From CAZIKB01 sp964539665 (GTDB lineage: Bacteria > Zhuqueibacterota > Zhuqueibacteria > Oceanimicrobiales > Oceanimicrobiaceae), in assembly GCA_964539665.1 (NCBI GenBank), contig CAZIKB010000055.1, forward strand, positions 1 to 41,615: a stretch of DNA of 41,615 bases, written 5' to 3'. The notes beneath the pieces are model-generated. The model did no database searches. It worked only from the letters and a program-made list of their open reading frames with translations, and was not told the origin of the DNA. This document shows positions 34,977-41,615 of this stretch, in pieces (positions within the stretch are counted from its first letter, which is position 1; each line of letters opens with the position of its first letter). The position numbers and the translations under genes are program-made.

Positions 34977-36329
34977 ATGAAAACATTATATCTTTGCGGA
35001 TGTGGTAATCCAGAAGGTGTTCGGCTTGCCCTGAACATAAACAAACAACAATCCAGATGGGATCAAATTATATTATTAGATGATGATGCATCAACACATG
35101 GAAAAAGTATTCTCGGGATTAAAGTTACTGGTGCATTTGAATTGCTTAAAAAAGCAAATTCCGAGAATTTTGAGGTAGCAAACTTAGTGGCCAGAACGAC
35201 TGCTAAACGCTGGTCCGCTCAGCAAAAAATCGCGGATTTTGGATTGCCATTTGCTACTTTAATTCATCCAAGTGTCGATTTAATGGGTGTGACATTTGAA
35301 AATGACATTACGGTCTATCAGAATGTCACGGTTGCAGCCGGTGCCTTTGTGGATAAAGCATCGGTAGTCTTAATGGGTGCGATTGTAGGGCATGGCTGTC
35401 GGATAGGCAAAGGATGTATCGTAGCTCCAGGTGCGGTAATCAATGCGCGCGTACAGATTGGGGATGGCGTCTATGTCGGTACAAACTCGTCGATCCTGCC
35501 TGATTTGAAAATCGAATCCTGGGCTACAATCGGTATTGGCTCTGCGGTAATAGAAGGTGTGCCAGAAGGCGCAACTGTCATGGGTGTTCCAGCTCAGATT
35601 CTAACGATATCTAAAGAAGAGCTTGGCCAGGCTTCGCATCCCAAAACTAAGCACGAGAAAACTAAACTTGCAGATGAATATTTGCCGTCAACAACCTTTG
35701 TTGAGACAGGAATTGCAGACCTCCAGGTGGAAAATCAAAGTATCTCTGTTGAAGCAAGTGCGGTGGAAGCTGTATTAGTTCAACATCCAGCAATCCAGAT
35801 GGCAGCAGTATTATCAAAACAAAATGAACAATTAAAATCTCGAAAAATTGCTTATATAAAATATAATTCACATCACATACCAACTGTCACTGAATTACGA
35901 GACTTTATAAAGGAAAAACTGCCAGACTATGCAATTCCATCTGAATTTATTATATTAGATTCCTTCCCATTATCAGCTGATGGGACTGTTGACCGCAAGA
36001 AATTACTTGAAATCGATAACGCAAGTTTAGAAACAAAGGAAAATATAGCGCCAAATTCATCAATGGAAATATTAATTGCCAATATCTGGCAGGAGGTTCT
36101 GAGTTTACCTGAAGTAGGAATACAGGACAATTTTTTCGATCTGGGCGGGGATTCTCTTTCGTCGATGCGAGTTATCAACCAAATTGAAAAAAAAATCGGC
36201 ATTCGAATTAATCCAAAAGAATTTGTATTCCAAACCTTGGGACAACTTACCGCTGTATGTGAGCAGAAAAGCCTAAGAAAAACTCCATCGCAATTTAAAA
36301 ATATGCTGCATAAGGTATTTAACAATTAG
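34977..36329 (+). CDS. PglD-like acyltransferase fused to an adenylation lid and a carrier domain
   Basis: A 450-residue hybrid. Residues 1-215 match PglD/NeuD-type sugar O/N-acyltransferases: the N-terminal nucleotide-sugar binding fold (TLYLCGCGNPEGVRLALN) and a left-handed beta-helix (IVGHGCRIGKGCIVAPGAVI, GVPAQIL). About 250-345 resembles the C-terminal lid of an adenylation domain (RKIAYIKYNSHHIPTVTELRDF, PLSADGTVDRKKLLE), yet no adenylation N-lobe is present. A carrier domain follows, DLGGDSLS with Ser393. It may transfer a carrier-bound acyl or aminoacyl group onto a sugar. Base composition changes abruptly: I counted 61/120 G+C at 35341-35460 but 30/120 in lines 35821 and 36001, consistent with a recent gene fusion. 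The start is ATG 34977, where family similarity begins; an earlier in-frame GTG exists at 34899. Confidence 0.75.
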   Translation: MKTLYLCGCGNPEGVRLALNINKQQSRWDQIILLDDDASTHGKSILGIKVTGAFELLKKANSENFEVANLVARTTAKRWSAQQKIADFGLPFATLIHPSVDLMGVTFENDITVYQNVTVAAGAFVDKASVVLMGAIVGHGCRIGKGCIVAPGAVINARVQIGDGVYVGTNSSILPDLKIESWATIGIGSAVIEGVPEGATVMGVPAQILTISKEELGQASHPKTKHEKTKLADEYLPSTTFVETGIADLQVENQSISVEASAVEAVLVQHPAIQMAAVLSKQNEQLKSRKIAYIKYNSHHIPTVTELRDFIKEKLPDYAIPSEFIILDSFPLSADGTVDRKKLLEIDNASLETKENIAPNSSMEILIANIWQEVLSLPEVGIQDNFFDLGGDSLSSMRVINQIEKKIGIRINPKEFVFQTLGQLTAVCEQKSLRKTPSQFKNMLHKVFNN

Positions 36330-36336
36330 GCTATAC

Positions 36337-36482
36337 GGTTATCCAATTAGCTCCGCATGTGGAGATACCTGCATTTGCAGGTATGACAGTTAAGTCTGTC
36401 ATTCCTGTGAATACAGGAGTCTCCACCGAAACAACTACAGTCTGCTTCGTTAAAATGACTTTGGTGAGCTAAATGGATAACC
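36337..36482. repeat. Nested inverted-repeat (REP/MITE-like) element
   Basis: The outer 17-bp arms GGTTATCCAATTAGCTC (36337-36353) and GAGCTAAATGGATAACC (36466-36482) match in 16 of 17 positions when inverted. An inner pair runs GTGGAG (36359) to CTCCAC (36421-36426), with palindromic ACCTGCATTTGCAGGT and a GTCATTCCTG-type motif inside. A GTCATTCC repeat of this kind is common in bacterial intergenic DNA. Confidence 0.6.
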
Positions 36483-36570
36483 GGATAACTGAATGTTTAT
36501 TCTATTACTCCGAAAAACTTTGTTTTTTTAACAAATTTTTCAATTGCATTTAGGAGCAAGGAGGGTGGAG

Positions 36571-36622
36571 AACTTTAGTCACTTCAAACTTTAGTTCACT
36601 TTAGTTCACTTGCACTTTAGTG
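36571..36622. repeat. Short tandem ACTTTAGT copies
   Basis: ACTTTAG occurs four times within 52 bases, in forms such as ACTTTAGTTC and ACTTTAGTGC, with 10-21-base spacing, just before the hydrolase gene. Function unknown; replication slippage is a simple explanation. Confidence 0.4.
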
Positions 36623-36657
36623 CGTTAGGAATAATACAGGATAGAAAACTTTTAAAG

Positions 36658-37449
36658 ATGATAGTTCCTTTCTATTTTGGCAACTCGCAAAAACCACTTT
36701 TCGGTGTTTATCACCAACCACAAGATCAAATAGTCCGAAGTTGTGCGATTGTTCTATGCTATCCGATCGGACATGAATATATTTATGCCCATCGCGCATT
36801 CCGACAATTAGCGCTATTACTCAACAGAGAAGGATTTCATGTACTTCGGTTTGATTATTATGGCTGTGGTGATTCTGCGGGCGATAGTAACGACTGGGAT
36901 ATTGAGCAATGGTTGCAGGATATTAGAGCCGCCATAGGTGAATTGAAAGATAAATGTGGTTTATCCAAGGTGTCATTGATTGGTTTACGTTTAGGAGCAA
37001 CGTTGTCCTTACTTTCTGTTCAAGGGGAAAAAGATGTAGGTAATATTGTGCTCTGGGATCCCATTTATACAGGAAATGATTACCTCGCCGCTCTTAAGTC
37101 AGCAAATGAAATTTGGTATAAAGACACATTTAAGGATCAAGATTGCCAATTAAATATAAATCAAGATATTCTGGGTTTTCACTATAATACTAATTTACAA
37201 AAACAAATAGAAGACATAAACTTGCTTAATCTCAAAAGCAAAATGGGAAGTCAATTGCTTCTTCTTGAGAATAACAATAGTATGAACAACCAGACTTATT
37301 TAAAACATTTCAAAAATTATTGTCATAATGTTGAATTTAATTCTCTCAATAGTCATAATGACTTTTTACAGGACAGTGGAATGAACAAAGTGATTGTTCC
37401 TGGACAAACCCTGCAATTGATAATAAAATGGATAAAACAGACCAGTTAA
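36658..37449 (+). CDS. Alpha/beta hydrolase with GLRLG nucleophile elbow (exosortase-associated hydrolase 2-like)
   Basis: A 263-residue alpha/beta-hydrolase fold protein. The oxyanion/strand region CAIVLCYPIGHEY and LRFDYYGCGDSAGDS are typical. The elbow reads GLRLGA, so Arg replaces the usual Ser of GxSxG, and no Ser nucleophile is present there. I recall the same GLRLGA in the family named exosortase A-associated hydrolase 2. It may therefore be a non-hydrolytic or acyl-handling protein. The start is ATG 36658; an earlier in-frame start at 36610 would add 16 unlikely residues. Its 3' end overlaps the next gene by 22 bases. Confidence 0.68.
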   Translation: MIVPFYFGNSQKPLFGVYHQPQDQIVRSCAIVLCYPIGHEYIYAHRAFRQLALLLNREGFHVLRFDYYGCGDSAGDSNDWDIEQWLQDIRAAIGELKDKCGLSKVSLIGLRLGATLSLLSVQGEKDVGNIVLWDPIYTGNDYLAALKSANEIWYKDTFKDQDCQLNINQDILGFHYNTNLQKQIEDINLLNLKSKMGSQLLLLENNNSMNNQTYLKHFKNYCHNVEFNSLNSHNDFLQDSGMNKVIVPGQTLQLIIKWIKQTS

Positions 37450-38324
37450 TAAATGAACAACCAGTTGTTTTCGGAAAAGCGAAGTCCTTAGTAGGCATCC
37501 AGACGCAGCTTCAAAACGGACAGAATGACGCCATAAAGCCGGCAGTAATTTTTTTGAATGCCGGATTAATTCATCGAGTTGGCCCGAACCGCATTTATGT
37601 CAATCTTGCGCGTAGTTTAGCTATGCAGGGTTTTATCGTTTTTAGATTTGATCTCTCAGGGATTGGTGATAGTCAATATCCAAAAGATAATGTACCATAC
37701 ACGCAGAGAGCTGTAATCGACATACAGGAAGCGATGGACTATTTGTCATCCAAAACAACAGTGAGCAAGTTCATACTCATTGGCATTTGTTCAGGGGCAG
37801 ATAATGCTGTGCAAGTAGCACATTCTGATCCACGTGTGCAAGGAATCGTCTATATTGATGGCTACGCAATTCCCAACCTGGGTTATTATATTAATACCTA
37901 TTTTAGAAAACTGTCTGATTTTAAAGGCTGGTGGAGACTTATAAATGGTAAGAGTGATGTATGGGGTCTAATTAAAGAAAATTTCACATTATCAAATAGT
38001 CGGGAATCTCAAGAACCTGATTCACAGATGGCTTCTCCGAAGAAGCTAGTTGAAATGTTTAAAGATTTAACTGCACGAGGAATCCTCTTTAATTTTATTT
38101 ATTCTGATGGTGGTTCTGCCTATTATAACTACCGCAAATTTTTAGAGAAAAAGCTCAAATCACTAATTGCCGGTAACTTAATAAAAGTTAATTTCTTGAA
38201 AGGAACTGATCACTTATTTACTCTTCCACATCATCAAAAAACTTTATCTGATGCAATTATAAACTGGATATGTGATATAACAATTTGCCCTAAAACAGAA
38301 ACTCAAAAGGTGTACAACCTTTAG
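37428..38324 (+). CDS. Alpha/beta hydrolase with Cys elbow (exosortase-associated hydrolase 1-like)
   Basis: A 298-residue alpha/beta-hydrolase. VIFLNAGLIHRVGPNRIYV and FRFDLSGIGDSQ are family motifs. The elbow GICSGADNAV places Cys at the nucleophile position, as in exosortase A-associated hydrolase 1 as I recall it. Thus the enzyme could be a Cys-dependent acyltransferase or thioesterase-like protein. It forms a pair with the overlapping previous gene and follows the carrier-domain hybrid, so release or transfer of carrier-bound groups is plausible. The last five residues and the stop lie inside the repeat at 38309-38361, so the true original C-terminus may have been lost or changed. Confidence 0.68.
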   Translation: MDKTDQLINEQPVVFGKAKSLVGIQTQLQNGQNDAIKPAVIFLNAGLIHRVGPNRIYVNLARSLAMQGFIVFRFDLSGIGDSQYPKDNVPYTQRAVIDIQEAMDYLSSKTTVSKFILIGICSGADNAVQVAHSDPRVQGIVYIDGYAIPNLGYYINTYFRKLSDFKGWWRLINGKSDVWGLIKENFTLSNSRESQEPDSQMASPKKLVEMFKDLTARGILFNFIYSDGGSAYYNYRKFLEKKLKSLIAGNLIKVNFLKGTDHLFTLPHHQKTLSDAIINWICDITICPKTETQKVYNL

Positions 38325-38361
38325 GTTGAGATGCTCAAAGACAGGCTAAAGCCTGTACACC
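38309..38361. repeat. Inverted repeat that forms the 3' end of the hydrolase gene
   Basis: The arms GGTGTACAACCTTTAGGTTG (38309-38328) and CAGGCTAAAGCCTGTACACC (38342-38361) are inverted copies sharing the GGTGTACA ends, and each is itself a palindrome. This is a REP-doublet form. The TAG stop of the hydrolase gene (38322-38324) lies in the left arm. It may also act as a transcript hairpin. Confidence 0.55.
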
Positions 38362-38426
38362 CATCTTAAGTATGGTTTAAATTAAATTTTGCAGAAGGTA
38401 ATTGTCTGCTAATTTGGGGATTTAAA

Positions 38427-39488
38427 ATAAAACCTATAGCCCTTAAAATTTCAAAAACGATTAAAGTAAGCTTAGCTTATCTGTTTTATTATAGCGGGCT
38501 TATCAGATTTTACAACCGAGTTAATCCGAAAGTGATATTCTTAGCTTATCACCGCATTGAGAATTTAGAAAATGACCCATTGGATTTAGCAATCACTCCA
38601 GCTATTTTTGAACAACAATTAAAGTATCTACTCAAGGCCTATGATATATTGTCTGTAAAAGAAGCCATTGCCTTATTAGAATCAAGCAAAAAATTAAAGA
38701 AATCTGTAGCTGTTTTAACTTTTGATGATGGTTATAATGATTTTCTAAAAAATGCCTATCCTCTACTTAAAAAATATCATATTCCTGCAACCGTATTTAT
38801 ATCGCCAGGCGTGATTGAAGATGGCGCTATATATTGGTGGGATAAGGTTATAGAGGTTATTTACAAAACAAAAGAAAAGGTACTTGATCTTTGTGAATGT
38901 AATCTTGGAGTTTTTAAGTTGCTAGACCGAACTCAAAAACATCGTGCTATTAAAGCAATTATTCATAGATTAAAAAAATTAAATTTTACATATAGAGAAA
39001 AATTAATAAAAAGAATAATGAAACAATTAGGAATAGAAAGTATTCCTAAAGAAAAATATAATTTATTGGGTTGGGAAGATATAAATATGTTAAATAAAGA
39101 TAACGTTGATTTTGGTTTACATGGTATGACCCATACAATTTTAACGAATTTAACAGCTATAGAAAAGGACTTTGAAATTAAACACGGTATGGAAAAATTT
39201 GAACAAAAAGTTGGGAAACGTGTTGAATATTTTGCATATCCCAATGGTTTGGCAGATGATTATGATAAAAGTGTTATGGAGTATTTAGAAAAGTACGGAT
39301 TTATTGCTGCCTTTACATTAAATTATCAATCTTATCCAAAAAGAAGAATCAGTAATTTTGAAATAGGAAGAAAATATATTGATCTGGACTCTTCTAAATC
39401 TGGAAAGAGACGAAATTCAGAGGCATTATTTGCCGTAGAGGTGTCCGGCATGTTTGATTATCTATTTTTACGTAATATTAGAAATTAA
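38427..39488 (+). CDS. Polysaccharide deacetylase with hidden N-terminus
   Basis: A NodB-family deacetylase that removes N-acetyl groups from a glycan. The first usual start, GTG 38532, gives 318 residues beginning IFLAYHRIE. The frame is open upstream and encodes LKISKTIKVSLAYLFYYSGL then FYNRVNPK, a leader with the YYSGL motif common in this family. ATA 38427 (six bases after GGGGA) or CTG 38406 (seven bases after AAGG) would start it. The core has VAVLTFDDGYNDF (metal Asp pair), GLHGMTHTI and YFAYPNG. The protein is probably about 353 residues and membrane-linked at its N-terminal helix. Confidence 0.72.
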   Translation: MKPIALKISKTIKVSLAYLFYYSGLIRFYNRVNPKVIFLAYHRIENLENDPLDLAITPAIFEQQLKYLLKAYDILSVKEAIALLESSKKLKKSVAVLTFDDGYNDFLKNAYPLLKKYHIPATVFISPGVIEDGAIYWWDKVIEVIYKTKEKVLDLCECNLGVFKLLDRTQKHRAIKAIIHRLKKLNFTYREKLIKRIMKQLGIESIPKEKYNLLGWEDINMLNKDNVDFGLHGMTHTILTNLTAIEKDFEIKHGMEKFEQKVGKRVEYFAYPNGLADDYDKSVMEYLEKYGFIAAFTLNYQSYPKRRISNFEIGRKYIDLDSSKSGKRRNSEALFAVEVSGMFDYLFLRNIRN

Positions 39489-39649
39489 GCCAGATTCATA
39501 AAAGTGTGTCAAATTAACTATTATTGAACGAGTTTTAGTTGTTGCAAATGTGTGCATAAGATCCATACGTTATCATATCACCATGTCATTCAAAAAAAAT
39601 CTTTTTAATTTCAGAAGCAGTAAATTCTTGATACGAATTCAGTAAATCG

Positions 39650-40918
39650 ATGTTTACAAAACTAATAACTATTCAAAAATTCATGAGTCGGCAACGAGCA
39701 GTCAATAAAGGAGTCAAAGCAGCAGAAGTATCCAATATGCAAAAATCGAATGGTATTAGCGGCGAGAACCAATATCCAAATTCACCGGCAAATGATAAAA
39801 TTAAAATTCTCTACGTTATCGATAGTCTTTGTGCATATGGAGGAACTGAAAAACATTTACTACAAATAATACAGAATATCGACAGGAGTAAATTCGAATG
39901 CTATTTACTGGCATTTGAAAGCGCTCCTGAAATTCTAAATGAATTTGAAAGTTTTGGGTGCAAAGTCCTGCCATATGCTCTGAAAAGATTTTATAATCGG
40001 GAAGCTTTGCGGTTGGCTTTGAATTTGTACAAGTTTTTAAAAAATAAACAAATTGGTGTAGTTCAAACATTTCATTTTGGTGCTGACTTTTTTGGGTTTA
40101 TAGTCGCGATAGTAGCCAATGTTCCATTAATAATATCAAGCAGACGTGATTTGGGAACCTACAGAACCGGACGATATCGTATTGCAGATATATTCATAAA
40201 TCGATTCACTCCGAATTTTCTATCAGTGTGTGATAATGTTACTAATTCAATGGTCCAACAAGGCGTAAAACGTGAAAAAATCAACAGAATCTATAATGGC
40301 CTTGACTATACCAATTGGGATAAAGGAAATAGTCTTAATAATGGTTTATTAAGGAAAAAACTAAACATAAGCCAGAGTAGCTTTGTAGTTGGCAATGTTT
40401 CTCATTTCAGGCCGGAAAAAGGTCACTACGTCTTTTTCGAGGCTATGAAAAGACTTAAATATAGAATTCCAAATTTAAAGGTTATTGCGTTAGGAAGAAG
40501 TTTCGACTTTAATATGGACATTATTAATAAAGATGAAATACTCAGAGAGATAGTTATTATTGATTGCGTTAGGGATGTTAAAGCATATTTGTCAATTATA
40601 GATGTTGCTTGTTTGACTCCAATTTGCAATGAAGGTTTTTCGAATGCAATTATGGAAGAGATGGCTGCAGGAAAACCTGTAGTGGCGACAGATATAGGAG
40701 GTAATGCCGAAGCAGTTTTAGATGGAGAAACGGGTTACATCATTCCGGCCAATGATGTCGATGCTCTTGAAGAGGCTATTTTGAAGCTGTACAATAATCC
40801 TGATTTGAGAAAACGCATGGGACGAAAAGGTCGGAAGAGAGTTGAAGACCATTTTACCTTAGAAAGAATGATACAAAATATTGAGAATTACTACATTAGA
40901 CATCTACAAGTAAACTGA
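39650..40918 (+). CDS. GT4-family glycosyltransferase
   Basis: A 422-residue retaining glycosyltransferase with a GT-B fold. The donor-binding half has GNVSHFRPEKGHYVFFEAM and EGFSNAIMEEMAAGKPVVATDIGGNAEAV (EGFSN Glu region), ending in DNPDLRKRMGRKGRKRVEDHF-like helices. The acceptor half starts at KILYVIDSLCAYGGTEKHL. It transfers a sugar from a nucleotide sugar to the growing EPS unit. The first about 45 residues are unlike the family, so translation may begin at a later ATG (39683 or 39737). Confidence 0.88.
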   Translation: MFTKLITIQKFMSRQRAVNKGVKAAEVSNMQKSNGISGENQYPNSPANDKIKILYVIDSLCAYGGTEKHLLQIIQNIDRSKFECYLLAFESAPEILNEFESFGCKVLPYALKRFYNREALRLALNLYKFLKNKQIGVVQTFHFGADFFGFIVAIVANVPLIISSRRDLGTYRTGRYRIADIFINRFTPNFLSVCDNVTNSMVQQGVKREKINRIYNGLDYTNWDKGNSLNNGLLRKKLNISQSSFVVGNVSHFRPEKGHYVFFEAMKRLKYRIPNLKVIALGRSFDFNMDIINKDEILREIVIIDCVRDVKAYLSIIDVACLTPICNEGFSNAIMEEMAAGKPVVATDIGGNAEAVLDGETGYIIPANDVDALEEAILKLYNNPDLRKRMGRKGRKRVEDHFTLERMIQNIENYYIRHLQVN

Positions 40919-40941
40919 AGAATATTAAGCAAATACCCAAT

Positions 40942-41615
40942 TTGAAATCGATTTTAATAAAGATTTTTCTTTTATCATTCCTTGCCATGCTTTTATATGG
41001 CTATTTTGTTGAACCCAACTTAATGGAAATCAAGGCTATTGTTATTAATTCTGACAAACTCAAAAAGGTACTGGGTGGCTATAAAGTCGTGCAACTTTCA
41101 GATTTACAATTCTGCGGTATTGGAAAAAAAGAAAAGAATGTAATGAAAATTTTGAAACATCTTAATCCGGATATTGTGTTTCTCACCGGCGACTATATTG
41201 CACAAGGGGCCTCGTTTAAACCTGTTCTCAAATTTTTGGAGGACATTCCGGTAAAAGTAGGGATTTGGGCTGTGTTAGGAAATAACGATTATACAAATGA
41301 AGCTGGTACCTGCATACTGTGCCATGAATCGAACTCAAAGATACTAAAGAAGGGCGGGCATGTAAGATTTCTTAGAAATAGTGCTGAAATTATTAACATT
41401 CCATCTGCCTTGGATTTAATCCAATCACCTCAGGCTCAAAATAAGATTGCTTTTATAGGAGTGGATGATCCTGTGACAGGACGAGCTGACTTGAATCAAA
41501 GTTTGAAGGATGTTCCCAGCGCTTATCCCAAAATTCTGCTTTCCCATTCACCTGAGATTTTTGAAAAAGCTGTTAACAAGGAAATTGATCTGGTTCTTGC
41601 CGGACATACTCATGG
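40942..41615 (+). CDS. Metallophosphoesterase, cut by the window end
   Basis: The N-terminal part of a calcineurin-like phosphoesterase of at least 224 residues, running off the right edge. The hydrophobic start (KSILIKIFLLSFLAMLLYGY) is a membrane anchor. The core has VVQLSDLQFC, FLTGDYIA, VLGNNDYT and LVLAGHTHG at the very end, all metal-site motifs of this family (YkuE/LpxH-like). Substrates include phosphate esters of lipids or nucleotides; not readable here. The start is taken as TTG 40942, 24 bases after the glycosyltransferase stop. The ATG at 40987 is the alternative. Confidence 0.72.
   Translation, partial: MKSILIKIFLLSFLAMLLYGYFVEPNLMEIKAIVINSDKLKKVLGGYKVVQLSDLQFCGIGKKEKNVMKILKHLNPDIVFLTGDYIAQGASFKPVLKFLEDIPVKVGIWAVLGNNDYTNEAGTCILCHESNSKILKKGGHVRFLRNSAEIINIPSALDLIQSPQAQNKIAFIGVDDPVTGRADLNQSLKDVPSAYPKILLSHSPEIFEKAVNKEIDLVLAGHTH

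Larger units (their letters stand above)
36330..36657. other. 328-bp gap with two repeat blocks
   Basis: It contains a 146-bp nested inverted-repeat element (36337-36482) and short tandem ACTTTAGT copies (36571-36622). No gene or promoter is clear. AGGATAGAAA precedes the next start. Confidence 0.5.

Overview
The window is AT-rich DNA, roughly one third G+C by eye, from a Gram-negative, probably little-studied bacterium. Lipoprotein signals, a Wza-type export protein, PEGA/DUF5683 and FN3 surface proteins, a UpxY-like NusG paralogue and a PrsK/PrsR-like regulatory pair fit the FCB superphylum (Calditrichota/KSB1-like lineages). That placement is inferred from gene families and is tentative. 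Every gene I can support lies on the + strand. I see no tRNA, rRNA, CRISPR array, phage or transposase gene.

Layout. (1) 1-7.7 kb is a signalling region. It holds a frameshifted small secreted protein, a GYF-like/MinD-type ATPase fusion, a four-PAS histidine kinase, a receiver-PAS-AAA+-Fis activator and a lone receiver. TGACA-N4-TGTCA palindromes occur in two of its intergenic gaps. (2) 7.7-14.3 kb is an envelope operon: PEGA/DUF5683 protein, FN3 lipoprotein, membrane protein, TPR lipoprotein and a PrsK-like sensor kinase. (3) 14.3-14.7 kb is a non-coding leader with an extended -10 promoter and a GC-rich hairpin. It precedes a specialised NusG paralogue, a PrsR-like activator and the export machinery (Wza, Wzz/Wzc-type protein, BY-kinase). 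(4) 19.9-29 kb holds sugar-modification and glycan genes: DegT aminotransferase, epimerase, formyltransferase, sugar-phosphate transferase, PIG-L deacetylase, alkaline-phosphatase-superfamily enzyme, CelD/BcsL acyltransferase, radical SAM and GNAT. (5) 29-38.3 kb is an NRPS-like cassette: Sfp-type phosphopantetheinyl transferase, a formyltransferase / half-condensation / adenylation / carrier synthetase, a second radical SAM, a PglD-like acyltransferase fused to an adenylation-lid-like segment and a carrier domain, and two alpha/beta hydrolases without a serine at the nucleophile elbow. Three MITE/REP-like inverted-repeat elements lie in its second half. (6) 38.4-41.6 kb holds a polysaccharide deacetylase, a GT4 glycosyltransferase and a metallophosphoesterase cut by the window end.

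Reading together: regions 3-6 look like one exopolysaccharide locus under antitermination and sigma-54-type control. Its glycan is probably decorated through carrier-protein-bound acyl or aminoacyl groups. The NRPS/carrier-protein cassette inside an EPS operon, and the PglD-carrier hybrid in particular, are the most novel parts. No exosortase, flippase or polymerase is visible here, so the locus probably continues to the right. At least two genes (28.3 kb and 38.4 kb) have conserved-looking coding sequence upstream of their first usual start codon, pointing to unusual starts or start-codon mutations.
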